DNA of 56,586 nucleotides from an uncultured Mediterranea sp. GTDB taxonomy: Bacteria; Bacteroidota; Bacteroidia; Bacteroidales; Bacteroidaceae. The position numbers and the translations under genes are program-made. The stretch spans positions 1-56,586 of the forward strand of contig CALZEQ010000002.1 in NCBI GenBank assembly GCA_945641355.1. The letters run 5' to 3'. Under the pieces are notes generated by a model. It saw nothing but the letters and a program-made list of their open reading frames with translations, did no database searches and was not told where the DNA came from. Shown here one piece after another: positions 17,779-27,991 of the stretch. Within the stretch, counting starts at the first letter, position 1. Each line of letters starts with the position of its first letter.

Positions 17779-18381
17779 TCAAAGTCGTTTCAGTGCCAGC
17801 TTGATGACCTGCTCGACGTGTGCCGAAGGATCTTCTTTCAGGATGGACAGTACAACTTTTTGCGACGGTGCCTGTGCAAATCCCAGCATGGTGAGGGCGG
17901 CTATAGCTTCTTCTTGTACTTGATTGCTGGCAGCAGGCAGCAAGGATCCGATGGCTCCTGCTGCCGTTGTCGATGCGCCTCCTGTCTTTATCTTGTCCTT
18001 TAGGTCTACAATGATGCGTTGGGCGGTTTTTAGTCCGATTCCTTTTACGCTTTTCAACAGATTGGCATTCTCGGTACTGATGACGGAAATCAGTTCGGCC
18101 GGTGTCAGGGCCGAGAGAATCATGCGAGCGGTGTTGCCTCCGATGCCCGACACGGATATGAGTAGCAAAAACAACTCCCTCTCTTGCTTGTTAGCAAACC
18201 CGAACAGCAAGTGAGCATCTTCGCGGATGGCCTCATAAATGTAGATTCGATACTCTTTTTTGCCCTGGATGGCAGCGTATGTGTTGAGGGAGATGCTGGC
18301 TATATAGCCCACTCCGTTACAGTCGATGACAACGGATGCCGGTGTCAGTTCTACGATTTCTCCTCTTACGTATTCTATCAT
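17779..18381 (-). CDS. ruvA: Holliday junction branch migration protein RuvA
   Basis: RuvA binds four-way junctions as a tetramer and loads the RuvB motor during recombination. The 200-residue protein has the OB-fold N-terminus ([21 protein letters not shown]), paired helix-hairpin-helix motifs ([14 protein letters not shown] and [17 protein letters not shown]), and a C-terminal RuvB-contact domain after an Ala/Gly-rich linker. Length and order are standard. ruvB and ruvC are not in this window. Confidence 0.95.
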   Translation of the reverse strand: MIEYVRGEIVELTPASVVIDCNGVGYIASISLNTYAAIQGKKEYRIYIYEAIREDAHLLFGFANKQERELFLLLISVSGIGGNTARMILSALTPAELISVISTENANLLKSVKGIGLKTAQRIIVDLKDKIKTGGASTTAAGAIGSLLPAASNQVQEEAIAALTMLGFAQAPSQKVVLSILKEDPSAHVEQVIKLALKRL

Positions 18382-18410
18382 GATAGTCTCTCTTTCTGTT
18401 TATTTGCCTG

Positions 18411-18418
18411 CGAAAGTA
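18411..18418 (-). promoter_or_regulatory. possible -7 box of ruvA
   Basis: On the minus strand TACTTTCG is one base from TAnnTTTG and lies 29 bases before the ruvA start at 18381. There is no clear -33 element. Confidence 0.3.
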
Positions 18419-18536
18419 AGCATTATTATCGGATTGGGAGGCGTTGAAAGCTCCTTTTTTTGAGAAAATAGAAAGGATAATCTTGAAAAAAATGTAAACC
18501 ATGCCACTATAGGTGCTGTATATGAGTAAAAATGCT

Positions 18537-18544
18537 TATTTTTG
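18537..18544 (+). promoter_or_regulatory. putative -7 box of ddh
   Basis: TATTTTTG matches TAnnTTTG and lies 43 bases before the start at 18588. No strong -33 TTTG is seen. Confidence 0.5.
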
Positions 18545-18587
18545 CGCCGCAAATTATGAATTTTGACAACTAAATACCAATAAAAGA

Positions 18588-19487
18588 ATGAAAAAAGTAA
18601 GAGCAGCCATCGTTGGTTATGGCAATATCGGTCATTATGTACTGGATGCTCTGCAGGCAGCCCCCGACTTTGAAATAGCCGGTGTGGTACGTCGTTCGGG
18701 TGCTGAGAACTGCCCGGCAGAGTTGAGTGATTATCCCGTTGTAAAGCACATCCAAGAATTGGAAGGTGTGGATGTAGCCATCCTTTGTACCCCGACTCGT
18801 AAGGTAGAGGAGTATGCCAAGGAAATTTTGGCGATGGGCATTCATACCGTCGACAGTTTTGATATCCACATGGGAATTCCTGCATTGCGCCGTACGCTGG
18901 ACGAGGTGGCAAAGGCACACAATACCGTATCGGTCATTTCGGCCGGTTGGGATCCGGGTAGCGACTCTGTGGTACGTACGCTGTTGGAGGCTATTGCCCC
19001 CAAAGGCATTACGTATACCAACTTCGGTCCGGGCATGAGTATGGGCCATACGGTGGCTGTGAAGGCTGTCGATGGTGTCAAAGCCGCACTCTCCATGACC
19101 ATTCCTACCGGCACGGGTATCCATCGCCGTATGGTATATATCGAACTGAAAGAGGGCTACGAGTTTGAAAAGGTGGCTGCAGCTATTAAGGTAGATCCCT
19201 ACTTCGTCAACGATGAGACGCACGTGAAGTTGGTGCCCAGCGTGGATGCACTGCTCGATATGGGACATGGCGTGAACCTGACAAGAAAGGGTGTCTCCGG
19301 CAAGACGCAGAACCAGCTCTTCGAGTTCAATATGCGCATCAATAATCCCGCATTGACCGCACAAGTGCTGGTGGGCGTGGCACGTGCTTCCATGCGTCAG
19401 CAACCCGGTTGTTATACGATGGTGGAAATCCCCATCATTGACCTTCTGCCGGGCGACCGTGAAGAGTGGATTGCCCATTTGGTATAA
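18588..19487 (+). CDS. ddh: meso-diaminopimelate dehydrogenase
   Basis: Ddh converts tetrahydrodipicolinate, ammonia and NADPH directly to meso-diaminopimelate, the dibasic residue of peptidoglycan and the lysine precursor. The 299-residue protein starts with a Rossmann fold (VGYGNIGHYVLDAL, residues 8-21). It contains conserved substrate-side segments such as SAGWDPGSDSVVRTLLEA and TNFGPGMSMGHTVAVKAV. Its length is about that of the Corynebacterium enzyme (320). It precedes a FemAB-type gene with its own promoter. Confidence 0.93.
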   Translation: MKKVRAAIVGYGNIGHYVLDALQAAPDFEIAGVVRRSGAENCPAELSDYPVVKHIQELEGVDVAILCTPTRKVEEYAKEILAMGIHTVDSFDIHMGIPALRRTLDEVAKAHNTVSVISAGWDPGSDSVVRTLLEAIAPKGITYTNFGPGMSMGHTVAVKAVDGVKAALSMTIPTGTGIHRRMVYIELKEGYEFEKVAAAIKVDPYFVNDETHVKLVPSVDALLDMGHGVNLTRKGVSGKTQNQLFEFNMRINNPALTAQVLVGVARASMRQQPGCYTMVEIPIIDLLPGDREEWIAHLV

Positions 19488-19511
19488 ATGGGATATAATC
19501 TTGTCAGATTG

Positions 19512-19543
19512 TTTGCTTCTTCGTGTAGGAAGGGCTACCTTTG
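19512..19543 (+). promoter_or_regulatory. consensus promoter of the FemAB-type gene
   Basis: TTTG (19512-19515), a 20-base spacer and TACCTTTG (19536-19543) form a full -33/-7 pair. The start codon is at 19577, about 33 bases downstream. Confidence 0.7.
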
Positions 19544-19576
19544 CACTTTCCTAAATCTCAAGCTAAGAATGTAATC

Positions 19577-20698
19577 ATGAATCTGACGATTGAACCCAAA
19601 AAAATCATTGATGCTTACAGTACACCCATCGTTCAGCAGACCTCTTTCTGGTCGAAAGTCAAGGAACGGTTGGGTATGCATTCATGGGCATTCGAATATT
19701 CCATCCGCAACAGCGACCTCTATGCTGGTGTGGGTGGATATTCATGTACAAATGCCGACTTTATCCTGTTCTTCCAGTACCTGAACCGCGAAGATTACAT
19801 CGCTTATCTTCCTTATGGACCTGAAGTAGAACCGTCTGAAGAGAACCAAGGGCGTTTTCTGGAAGAATTGTCCGAATCACTGAAATCTTTTTTGCCTCCA
19901 CACTGTGTGGCCTTACGTTACGACTTAAACTGGCAGTCGCATTGGTGCAAGGAGGAGGATTTTGACCGTGACGGCAACTGGATTGGTCTGCCCAAGCAGG
20001 AGTTGCAGGAACTGAAACTCAACTATGGCACTCAACTGCACAACTTGCGCAAGGCGAATATGAATATACTGCCAGCCAATACCATCGTCATTGACCTGTC
20101 GCGTAGCGAAGAGGAGATTCTGGCACAGATGCGCCCCAAAACCCGTTATAACATCCGTCTGGCTCTGCGTAAGGGGGTAGAGGTGCGCTCCGTAGGTCGG
20201 GAGGAATTGGACGTATGGTATCAGCTCTATCGGGAAACTGCTTTCCGAAACGGACTTCATCTGAATGATATTTCCTACTTCCGCTCTGTCTTCTCGTCCA
20301 AGATGGAGTGTCCTGATAAGGAACTGAGTGTGGAGCTGCTTATCGCTTACGTCGATCAGATTCCATTGGCAGCCATGTTCCTGATTCTGTCTGCCCATCG
20401 GGCTACCTATTTATATGGTGCCTCTTCGTCGGTGCATCGAAACCTGATGCCGACCTATGCTTTGCAATGGAAGGCCATGCAGATAGCCAAAGCACATCGC
20501 TGTAGGGAATACGATATGTTCGGCATCTCGCCCAATGCCGATCCGTCGCACCCCATGTATGGGTTATATAAATTCAAGCATGGGTTTGGTGGAGAGATTT
20601 TCCACCAGCTGGGTTGTTGGGATTATCCTATTGAGGATGACAAGTACCGATACTTCACTGCGATGGAGATGAATATGCAGGGGTACTACCAAGGATAA
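19577..20698 (+). CDS. FemAB-family aminoacyl/peptidoglycan bridge transferase-like protein
   Basis: This 373-residue cytoplasmic protein is of the FemA/FemB/GNAT class, which transfers amino acids from aminoacyl-tRNA to peptidoglycan precursors. Visible family features are MRPKTRYNIRLALRKGVEV, ATYLYGASSS and EYDMFGISPNADPSH, followed by YKFKHGFGGE. I chose ATG 19577 because it starts the conserved part and lies well after a full promoter; a further ATG 36 bases upstream would sit at the transcription start. Its neighbour ddh makes the peptidoglycan diamino acid. The transferred residue is not predictable here. Confidence 0.82.
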   Translation: MNLTIEPKKIIDAYSTPIVQQTSFWSKVKERLGMHSWAFEYSIRNSDLYAGVGGYSCTNADFILFFQYLNREDYIAYLPYGPEVEPSEENQGRFLEELSESLKSFLPPHCVALRYDLNWQSHWCKEEDFDRDGNWIGLPKQELQELKLNYGTQLHNLRKANMNILPANTIVIDLSRSEEEILAQMRPKTRYNIRLALRKGVEVRSVGREELDVWYQLYRETAFRNGLHLNDISYFRSVFSSKMECPDKELSVELLIAYVDQIPLAAMFLILSAHRATYLYGASSSVHRNLMPTYALQWKAMQIAKAHRCREYDMFGISPNADPSHPMYGLYKFKHGFGGEIFHQLGCWDYPIEDDKYRYFTAMEMNMQGYYQG

Positions 20699-20740
20699 GC
20701 AACTGCTGGCCCGATGTTTGTCGAGATCTTTATTCATGAA

Positions 20741-20808
20741 GAGGCACAAAGTTGCCGGACTTTGATTTGTCTGATTGACAAATGAACTGTCCGGTAGCTT
20801 TGTGCCTC
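20741..20808. terminator. large hairpin between convergent genes
   Basis: An 11-bp stem GAGGCACAAAG/CTTTGTGCCTC encloses a 3x3 internal loop, a CCGGAC/GTCCGG stem, an internal loop and a TTTGTC/GACAAA stem with a 5-base loop. It lies between the convergent FemAB-type and GH3 genes and is probably a shared transcription end. Neither side has a strong U-tract. Confidence 0.6.
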
Positions 20809-20824
20809 GTTACATGATTTGTGT

Positions 20825-23065
20825 TTATTGGAACAGGTAGCGTGCCTTTTTCAAAACTGCATCGCTACTGTTAGGGCCAATCATAATGTCGAACTCGCCA
20901 GGTTCAAGGATGACATCCCCCTCTGCGTTGTAGAATGAGAGCATCTCATGGGTGATGGTAAATTTCACTTGACGGCTTTCTCCTGCTTTCAGTGTGATGC
21001 GTCGGTAGTCTTTCAGCTCTTTGACGGGACGTGCAATGGAGGCGGCCAGATCGTGAATGTACAACTGCACTACTTCTGTAGCTTCTCGTCTGCCGGTATT
21101 GGTTACAGTAATCTCTGCCTGGTTGCCTTTCAGTGTGATGTCTGAATAATCGAATGTACTGTAGGTCAGTCCGTATCCGAATGGATAGAGTGGATCGTTA
21201 CGTACATCAATGTAGTTGCTCTGGTATTTCCGATATGCTTGGGCACCTTCCGGCACGGGACGACCTGTGTTGAGGTGGTTGTAGTAAATGGGCACTTGCC
21301 CTAATGTCCGGGGCATGGTAACGGTGAGACGACCTGACGGACTCTTCTCTCCAAAAAGTACATCACAAATCGCATCGCCGGCTTCCGAACCTCCAAACCA
21401 TACGTTCAGAATGGCAGGTACATGCTCTGATTCCCATGACAGTACAGTGGAGCGACCGGAGAAATGGAGCAGGACGACTGGCTTCTTGGTGGCAACAAGT
21501 GCTTGGAGAAGTTCTCGCTGAGCGTCAGGTAATGTCAATTCGGCACGCGAAGAACTCTCACCGCTCATCTCAGCCATTTCACCCATGGCACAGACTATCA
21601 CATCTGCCTTCTGGGCAATGGCCAAGGCCTCGGCTTTAGCCTTTGCATCATCCACCCGTGGTATAGGACGTCCGAAGGTGGCTCCATCCTGGGTGGCTTT
21701 GTCTGCATAGATGTTGCATCCTTGTGCAAAGAGTATTTCTGCCTGGTCGCCTACTGCCCGTTGCATGGCTTCTTTCAAGGTGGAATAGAGTTCAGGGGTA
21801 TCGGCGGTCGACCAACATCCTACCAGGTTGCTGCTGTTATCTGCCAAAGGTCCGATGAGGGCAATCGTTCCTTTCTTTTGAAGGGGAAGCAGGTTGTCTT
21901 GATTCTTTAGTAGAACGAATGTCTCTGCAGCCATGTCACGTGCAGCTTTGCGATGTGCTTCGGTGTACAAGTCGCTCTCCTGCCGTTTGGGGTCGCAGAA
22001 ACGGTAAGGGTCGTCAAACAACCCCAGTTTATATTTAGCCTCCAATATGCGGCGGCATGCCTGGTCAATCTCTTCGACATTTACTTTCCCTGCTTTCACC
22101 AGTTGTTCCAGTTGGGCGGAATATGCCTTTGAGCACATGTCCATGTCAGTGCCGGCTTTCAAAGCTTTGGTAGCCGTTATCGACTGGTCGCCTATTCCAT
22201 GCACTACCGCTTCGTTGATGGAACCATAGTCGGTAACGACAAAACCATCAAACTTCCACTGGTCGCGCAACAGGTCTGTCAGCAGCCATCGGTTGCACGT
22301 TGCCGGAACGGCATCCACTACGTTAAACGATGACATAAACGAACCGGCACCTGCATCGGCGGCAGCTTTGTAAGGAGAAAGGTATTGATTGTACATTCGT
22401 ACACGGCTCATATCTACCGTGTTATAGTCACGGCCGGCTTCTGATGCCCCGTAGAGTGCAAAGTGTTTCACACAAGCCATGGCATTCTCTTTTCCATAGT
22501 TGCCTTGATATCCCTTTACCAGGGCTTCGGCAATACGGCATCCCAACAGTTGGTCTTCACCGGCACCTTCGGCCATGCGCCCCCATCTCGGGTCGATGCA
22601 GATATCCACCATGGGACTATAAATCCAGTTGATACCTTGTGCCGTGGCTTCTTTGGCTGCAATGGCTGCTCCTTGTTCAATCACTTCGACATCCCAAGAG
22701 CAGGCTTGTGCCAAAGGAATCGGGAATACGGTCTGGTTGCCATGAATCACATCCAACCCAAATAGAAGTGGTATTCCCAATCGGCTTTTTTCTACAGCGA
22801 TGCGTTGCAAGGTACGAATCTTTTCCGGACCTTTGACGTTGAGTACGGCACCTAATTCTCCCGCTTGGGCCAGTTGGGCTAATGGGCTGTTGACCATAGC
22901 ACCTGTAGTGATGTCTTCACCTGGCAGCAGATTCAACTGCCCAATTTTTTCTTTGAGCGTCATTTTTGACATCAGTCCCTCTACCAACTCGCTCATAGGT
23001 AGTTGTTGGGCTATCAGTGACGCACTGGCCAATAAGGCCATCATAGTGTTTGTCAATCGTTTCAT
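20825..23065 (-). CDS. GH3 beta-glucosidase-like glycoside hydrolase
   Basis: This 746-residue exported enzyme of glycoside hydrolase family 3 probably acts in the periplasm to remove beta-linked glucosyl or xylosyl ends from oligosaccharides. A signal peptide ([20 protein letters not shown]) is followed by the TIM-barrel domain with nucleophile D279 in GFVVTDYGS, the alpha/beta sandwich (GECKSS-type region near [16 protein letters not shown]), and a C-terminal fibronectin-III-like domain ([17 protein letters not shown]). I chose ATG 23065 because it starts the signal peptide. That ATG overlaps the miaA stop in ATGA, so translation is probably coupled. Confidence 0.9.
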   Translation of the reverse strand: MKRLTNTMMALLASASLIAQQLPMSELVEGLMSKMTLKEKIGQLNLLPGEDITTGAMVNSPLAQLAQAGELGAVLNVKGPEKIRTLQRIAVEKSRLGIPLLFGLDVIHGNQTVFPIPLAQACSWDVEVIEQGAAIAAKEATAQGINWIYSPMVDICIDPRWGRMAEGAGEDQLLGCRIAEALVKGYQGNYGKENAMACVKHFALYGASEAGRDYNTVDMSRVRMYNQYLSPYKAAADAGAGSFMSSFNVVDAVPATCNRWLLTDLLRDQWKFDGFVVTDYGSINEAVVHGIGDQSITATKALKAGTDMDMCSKAYSAQLEQLVKAGKVNVEEIDQACRRILEAKYKLGLFDDPYRFCDPKRQESDLYTEAHRKAARDMAAETFVLLKNQDNLLPLQKKGTIALIGPLADNSSNLVGCWSTADTPELYSTLKEAMQRAVGDQAEILFAQGCNIYADKATQDGATFGRPIPRVDDAKAKAEALAIAQKADVIVCAMGEMAEMSGESSSRAELTLPDAQRELLQALVATKKPVVLLHFSGRSTVLSWESEHVPAILNVWFGGSEAGDAICDVLFGEKSPSGRLTVTMPRTLGQVPIYYNHLNTGRPVPEGAQAYRKYQSNYIDVRNDPLYPFGYGLTYSTFDYSDITLKGNQAEITVTNTGRREATEVVQLYIHDLAASIARPVKELKDYRRITLKAGESRQVKFTITHEMLSFYNAEGDVILEPGEFDIMIGPNSSDAVLKKARYLFQ

Positions 23066-23976
23066 GGTAAGTGTATTATGCATTTATTTACTGTTAAGTA
23101 ATCTGCAATGGCAGTTTCATCGTCGGGGTGAAACCAGCGTATCTCTTTGTCGCGCTTGAACCAGGTCATCTGTTTGCGTGAATAGATGCGTGTATTCTGC
23201 TGTATCTTGTCAATAGCCATGTCGAGGGTCCATTCTCCATCTAAATAACGGAACATCTCTTTGTATCCGACGGTGTTCAGCGAATTGAGGGAACGATGGG
23301 GCATTACTTGACGTGCCTCCTCTACCAGACCCTGTTCTATCATTTGTACCACACGTTGGTTGATGCGCTCGTAGAGTTCCTCGCGCGGGCGCGTCAGTCC
23401 TATCTTCAGGATGCGGAAGGGACGTTCTTTGGGTTGATTGGTGCGAAACGAAGTATAGGTGCGTCCCGTCATATAGCAGATTTCAAGGGCATGAATCACC
23501 CGTTTGTGGTTCTTCTGGTCGACGATGCGGTAGTAGTCGGGATCCATCAGTCGGAGTTCGTTACAGAGAACTTCCAATCCTTCTGTTTCGTATCTCTCTA
23601 GCAACATACTCCTCGTCTCCTCGTCTACAGTGGGGATGTCATCGATACCTTTGCAGACGGCATCGATATACATCATCGAGCCGCCTGTAAGTATAACGGT
23701 GTCATTGGTTTGAAAAAGAGTCTCCAGCAACTTTATCACCTCTTCTTCATAACGGGCGGCACTGTAGTAGTCCGTGAGTTTCAGTGTACCTACCAAATAG
23801 TGTCGCACCCGAGCCAGTTGGTCGGCAGTCGGAGCGGCCGTACCGATGGGCAAATCAGCGTATAGCTGGCGTGAATCAGCTGAAATAATGCAGGTCTTCA
23901 GCCGCTCGGCCAACCGAAGGCTCAGTTCGGTCTTGCCGACTCCTGTGGGTCCTATGAGTACAACGAGGGTGTGCAA
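23062..23976 (-). CDS. miaA: tRNA dimethylallyltransferase
   Basis: MiaA adds the dimethylallyl group to A37 of tRNAs that read codons starting with U. The 304-residue protein has the P-loop [11 protein letters not shown] (residues 8-18), then [17 protein letters not shown], and the family motifs [17 protein letters not shown] and [17 protein letters not shown]. The length is standard. It starts 22 bases after the PRiA4-ORF3-like gene, and its last codons overlap the GH3 start by 4 bases. Confidence 0.95.
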   Translation of the reverse strand: MHTLVVLIGPTGVGKTELSLRLAERLKTCIISADSRQLYADLPIGTAAPTADQLARVRHYLVGTLKLTDYYSAARYEEEVIKLLETLFQTNDTVILTGGSMMYIDAVCKGIDDIPTVDEETRSMLLERYETEGLEVLCNELRLMDPDYYRIVDQKNHKRVIHALEICYMTGRTYTSFRTNQPKERPFRILKIGLTRPREELYERINQRVVQMIEQGLVEEARQVMPHRSLNSLNTVGYKEMFRYLDGEWTLDMAIDKIQQNTRIYSRKQMTWFKRDKEIRWFHPDDETAIADYLTVNKCIIHLP

Positions 23977-23998
23977 TGTAGATGTTGGTCAAAACGTA

Positions 23999-24562
23999 TC
24001 AATACATGTCTTCGGTGTACGGGTTGCCACCTCCTCCTTCATCGAATCCGCCATAGCCGTCTCGGTCGATATCCTCCAAATCATAGTCCTGGTCTCCATA
24101 GAAGTTCTCGTCCATGTCCAGATTGGCGGCTGTTTTGGCTTCAATCTCATCAAAGTCAAGCATCTGCTTGGGAGCGTCACCGGCTTTCTTGGTACATTTG
24201 GCTCCATCCATACTCTTGCCGGTGATGATTTCAGAGAGTTCGATGAAGAAGCAACGCTCCGTCATGTAGTCGAACACGTAGAGCAGCTTTTGCTTCTCGT
24301 CTTCCACCAGTTCGCTGATGACGGTATCTTTCATCACCCAGCTATCCATCTCCGGGTTGTCGTCCATCTCTTCCAATGTAATCTCTTTCTCCTTCTCCCA
24401 ATCGTCGTCGCAAATGAAGAAAGAGGTCATCTGGTCATCTGTATAGCCTGTCGATTGCAGAATCGCCTTGTGGAAGTCGTAGAAAGTGGCTTCCGGATCT
24501 ATCTGAATCTCTCTGATGAAATCATCCACTTCATCAGAAATAAGGGTAAAACGGTATATCAT
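23999..24562 (-). CDS. plasmid pRiA4b ORF-3-like family protein
   Basis: This 187-residue acidic, soluble protein begins MIYRFTLISDEVDDFIREIQ, with the motif ATFYDFHKAILQSTGYTDDQMTSFF of the PRiA4_ORF3 family, also called IS1096 TnpR-like. The C-terminal 40 residues are Asp/Gly-rich. The family function is unknown, and despite the name nothing mobile surrounds it. It lies inside the lipid A gene run between lpxA (39 bases) and miaA (22 bases). Confidence 0.8.
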   Translation of the reverse strand: MIYRFTLISDEVDDFIREIQIDPEATFYDFHKAILQSTGYTDDQMTSFFICDDDWEKEKEITLEEMDDNPEMDSWVMKDTVISELVEDEKQKLLYVFDYMTERCFFIELSEIITGKSMDGAKCTKKAGDAPKQMLDFDEIEAKTAANLDMDENFYGDQDYDLEDIDRDGYGGFDEGGGGNPYTEDMY

Positions 24563-24601
24563 AGGGTTATGAATTTAGTTAATATACATGATTATTCTTC
24601 A

Positions 24602-25378
24602 TTACTTCCCAGCAGGAATAATGCCTCTGTCCGAACTCTTGATGAAGTCGACGATGTAGCTGATTTCAGGTGTCATCTCCATCTCCTCTTCGATTTTCTT
24701 CAGTGCATTCGTGATATTCAAGCCGCTTTGATAAATGATGCGATAGGCATTGTGGATGGCTTCGATGGTTTCGTTGGAGAAACCACGGCGGCGCAGTCCC
24801 ACCAGGTTGAGGCCGGCATAGCAGATAGGCTCGCGTCCTGCGATGATGTAGGGAGGAATGTCCTTGCTGAAACGGCATCCGCCTTGCACCATTCCATATC
24901 CGCCTACGCGGCAGAACTGGTGCATCAGTACGCCGGCACTGATGATGGAGTTGTCATCAATGACGATTTCACCGGCCATCTTGGTTGAATTTCCGATGAT
25001 ACATCCGTTGCCTATTCGTGCATCGTGAGCTACGTGTACACCCTCCATCAGCAGGTTGTTGCTGCCTACGATGGTCTTGCCTTTGGCTGCGGTTCCACGG
25101 TTGATGGTCACATTCTCGCGGATAAGGTTGTTGTCACCTATCTCAGCCGTAGTCTCTTCTCCGCGGAACTTCAAGTCTTGGGGAACGGCACTGATGACGG
25201 CACCTGGGAAAATGGTGTTTCCGTTGCCTATGCGTGCGCCATACAAGATGCTGACATTGGACATGATTTTATTGTTGTCTCCAATCACTACGTTCTTGTC
25301 GATGAATACGAAAGGAGCGATTTCTACGTTCTCACCGATTTGAGCTTCGGGATGAATATATGCTAATGGACTGATCAT
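24602..25378 (-). CDS. lpxA: acyl-ACP:UDP-GlcNAc O-acyltransferase
   Basis: LpxA performs the first step of lipid A synthesis in the cytoplasm, adding a 3-hydroxyacyl chain to UDP-GlcNAc. The 258-residue protein is a left-handed beta-helix built of hexapeptide repeats (for example IGENVEIAPFVFIDKNVVIG), with the conserved histidine segment MEGVHVAHDARIGNG. The C-terminal helical part is standard. It lies 23 bases after lpxC-fabZ. Confidence 0.95.
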   Translation of the reverse strand: MISPLAYIHPEAQIGENVEIAPFVFIDKNVVIGDNNKIMSNVSILYGARIGNGNTIFPGAVISAVPQDLKFRGEETTAEIGDNNLIRENVTINRGTAAKGKTIVGSNNLLMEGVHVAHDARIGNGCIIGNSTKMAGEIVIDDNSIISAGVLMHQFCRVGGYGMVQGGCRFSKDIPPYIIAGREPICYAGLNLVGLRRRGFSNETIEAIHNAYRIIYQSGLNITNALKKIEEEMEMTPEISYIVDFIKSSDRGIIPAGK

Positions 25379-25401
25379 ATTTCGGATTTTTTGATGATAT
25401 G

Positions 25402-26787
25402 TTACTTATTCTTTACTATCTGTGCGGTAAATTCGGCTTCGCAAACCACCTTTTCGCCTACAAAAACGTATCCTTTCATCGAGGATATACCCCGGCGGAT
25501 GGGAGCCAACAGTTCAACCCGGAAGATGAGTGTGTCACCCGGCACTACTTTTTGGCGGAACTTCACACCGTCAATCTTCAGGAAATAGGTCGAGTAACGT
25601 TCCGGCTCATCTACGGAGTTCAGTACCAGCAGACCTCCAGTTTGTGCCATCGCCTCAATCTGGAGTACGCCGGGCATGACAGGTTCCTGGGGGAAATGTC
25701 CTTGGAAGAAAGGTTCATTGGAGGTTACGTTCTTCACGCCCACGATGTAGTTGGCCCCAATCTCTATTACTTTGTCTACCAGCTGGAAGGGGTAACGGTG
25801 GGGAAGAAGTTCGCGGATGCGGTTTACATCCATGATGGGAGCGCGGCTGCAGTCGTAGGTTGGGGCCTGAATTTCGTGCAGACGTATCTCCTTGCGCATC
25901 TGACGGGCAAACTTATTGTTGATGGTATGACCCGGTCGGGTGGCGATGATGCGTCCCTTGATAGGTTTGCCTATCAGTGCCAGGTCGCCGATGATGTCCA
26001 GCAGCTTGTGGCGGGCACATTCGTTAGGCCATACCAGCGGCTTGTGGTTGATGTATCCCAGTTGCTTGGCATCCATGTGGGGTACGCCCATCACATCAGC
26101 CAGCTTATCGTAGTTCTCTTGTGACATCTCCCGCTCATAGATGACGATGGCGTTGTCCAAGTCGCCTCCTTTGATGAGTCCGGCCTGCAACAGCGGCTCT
26201 ATTTCGCGTACGAATACGAAAGTGCGGCTGGCTGCCACCTCCTCTTTAAAGCGTGTCATGTCTTCCAATGTGGCATATTGGTTAGGCAGAATCTGTGAGT
26301 CATACGAAACCAATACGTTCAGACTGAAATTTTCGTCAGGCAGCACGATAATGGACGAGCCGGTAGCATCGTCGCGGAACTCTATCTTCGACTTGATGAT
26401 GTAGAAATCCTTGATAGCATCTTGCTCCACCATACCTACCCGTTCTATTTCGTTGACGTAGTATCGGGCACTTCCGTCCAGGATGGGGAATTCTGGTCCG
26501 TTGACTTGTATCAGACAGTTGTCTATGCCCAGGGCGTAGAGGGCCGCCATCCCGTGTTCTATCGTACTTACTTTCACCCCGTTCTTGCAGAGTACGGTAC
26601 CACGTGTGGTTTCGGTTACGTTATCAGCCACCGCGTCGATGGTGGGTTGTCCTTCCAGATCGACGCGCTGTATCTTGTAACCATGATTGTCGGGTGCCGG
26701 ATTGAAAGTGACGGTCAGGTCGAGTCCGGTGTGAAGTCCTTTTCCTCTGAGTGAAAAGCTTTCTTTCAACGTCTTTTGTTTCAACAT
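25402..26787 (-). CDS. lpxC/fabZ: LpxC-FabZ fusion: UDP-3-O-acyl-GlcNAc deacetylase / 3-hydroxyacyl-ACP dehydratase
   Basis: This 461-residue bifunctional enzyme has an N-terminal zinc deacetylase (LpxC, residues about 1-300) that commits to lipid A synthesis and a C-terminal hot-dog dehydratase (FabZ, about 315-461) of fatty acid elongation. LpxC markers are [20 protein letters not shown] and the zinc-side [17 protein letters not shown]. FabZ is marked by [14 protein letters not shown] and [20 protein letters not shown]. The fusion is characteristic of Bacteroidetes. The ATG at 26787 begins the conserved LpxC N-terminus; an upstream in-frame ATG adds 18 residues of unlikely sequence. Confidence 0.95.
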   Translation of the reverse strand: MLKQKTLKESFSLRGKGLHTGLDLTVTFNPAPDNHGYKIQRVDLEGQPTIDAVADNVTETTRGTVLCKNGVKVSTIEHGMAALYALGIDNCLIQVNGPEFPILDGSARYYVNEIERVGMVEQDAIKDFYIIKSKIEFRDDATGSSIIVLPDENFSLNVLVSYDSQILPNQYATLEDMTRFKEEVAASRTFVFVREIEPLLQAGLIKGGDLDNAIVIYEREMSQENYDKLADVMGVPHMDAKQLGYINHKPLVWPNECARHKLLDIIGDLALIGKPIKGRIIATRPGHTINNKFARQMRKEIRLHEIQAPTYDCSRAPIMDVNRIRELLPHRYPFQLVDKVIEIGANYIVGVKNVTSNEPFFQGHFPQEPVMPGVLQIEAMAQTGGLLVLNSVDEPERYSTYFLKIDGVKFRQKVVPGDTLIFRVELLAPIRRGISSMKGYVFVGEKVVCEAEFTAQIVKNK

Positions 26788-26861
26788 ATTGTATACGATG
26801 GTTTTATTGTCAGAAATTATAACTAAGTTATTCTTTTGCAAATAGTTTTAGACCGTTCTCT

Positions 26862-27905
26862 TTAGTGGTCCGCTAGTTTCTTTTTCAGCTCTTCCACCTC
26901 TTTGCGCAGGCTGTTCAGCTCTGAGTACATGTCGGGCAGGCGACGGAAGACTGCCTGCGATTTGAAATAAGCCTTTGGTTCCATAGGTGGAGTACCAATC
27001 AGTTGCTGCCCCTCTTTGATTTTTCCTGGCACACCCGATTGTGCTCCCAGATTTACCTTGTCGCCGATGTGGATGTGTCCGGCAATACCTACCTGTCCGC
27101 CGAACATGCACCATTCGCCCACTTTCGTGGAACCGGCAATACCCACTTGCGAAGCCATGACGGTGTGTGACCCGATTTCGTCGTTGTGCGCTATTTGTAT
27201 CAGGTTGTCCAGCTTCACTCCACTGTGTACAATTGTAGCTCCCATAGTGGCACGGTCTACACAGGTATTGGCACCTATCTCCACATCGTCTTCAATGAGG
27301 GCAATGCCGATTTGGGGAATCTTTTCATATCCTTGCGGTGTCGGTGCAAAACCGAATCCGTCGGCACCGATGACACAGCCGGCATGAAGGATACAGCGAT
27401 TGCCTACCCTGCAATCGTGATAGACGGTTACGTGCGGATACAACGTGCAATCTTCGCCAACCTTGGCTCCGGCTCCTATGCTGACGTGCGGATGCAGACT
27501 GGTACGGTCGCCTACACAGGCATGTTCGCCTACGCAGGCAAAAGGCGCGATATAGACATCCTTTCCTATCTGTGCGCTCTCTGCTACGAAGGCCAGTGGA
27601 GATATCCCCGTCTGTTTGGGCTTGCTCTGTTCGTATAGCGTCAATAGCTTGGCCAGACTTTCATAAGCGTTGTCCACTTTGATGAGTGTCGTATGAATCT
27701 CTTTCTCCGGAACAAAATCTTTGTTCACCAGAACGATGCTGGCCTTAGTCTCGTAGATGTAAGGAGCATATTTCGGGTTGGATAGAAAAGAAATGGCTCC
27801 GGATATTCCCTCTTCTATCTTGGCAAATGTATGTACGGTCGCATTTTCGTCACCCACGATTTCTCCTTGGATGAATGCTGCAATCTGTTTGGCTGAGAAT
27901 TCCAT
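26862..27905 (-). CDS. lpxD: UDP-3-O-acylglucosamine N-acyltransferase
   Basis: LpxD adds the N-linked 3-hydroxyacyl chain in the third step of lipid A synthesis. The 347-residue protein has an N-terminal uridine-binding domain ([20 protein letters not shown]), a hexapeptide beta-helix with the catalytic-histidine region [20 protein letters not shown], and a C-terminal helix ending in coiled-coil-like heptads ([17 protein letters not shown]). It is followed by lpxC-fabZ after 74 bases. Confidence 0.95.
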   Translation of the reverse strand: MEFSAKQIAAFIQGEIVGDENATVHTFAKIEEGISGAISFLSNPKYAPYIYETKASIVLVNKDFVPEKEIHTTLIKVDNAYESLAKLLTLYEQSKPKQTGISPLAFVAESAQIGKDVYIAPFACVGEHACVGDRTSLHPHVSIGAGAKVGEDCTLYPHVTVYHDCRVGNRCILHAGCVIGADGFGFAPTPQGYEKIPQIGIALIEDDVEIGANTCVDRATMGATIVHSGVKLDNLIQIAHNDEIGSHTVMASQVGIAGSTKVGEWCMFGGQVGIAGHIHIGDKVNLGAQSGVPGKIKEGQQLIGTPPMEPKAYFKSQAVFRRLPDMYSELNSLRKEVEELKKKLADH

Positions 27906-27991
27906 GCTATTTTACTTCGTTAGATTGTTTTAAAATACAAATAACGGATTTTTTTTTTATATATCCTTATTATCTGATGAATATTTTATGC

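Noticed and set aside
23999..24562. Possible transposon gene, from the IS1096 TnpR-like family name
   Set aside because: No transposase, inverted ends or duplications nearby; it sits stably within the lipid A gene run.
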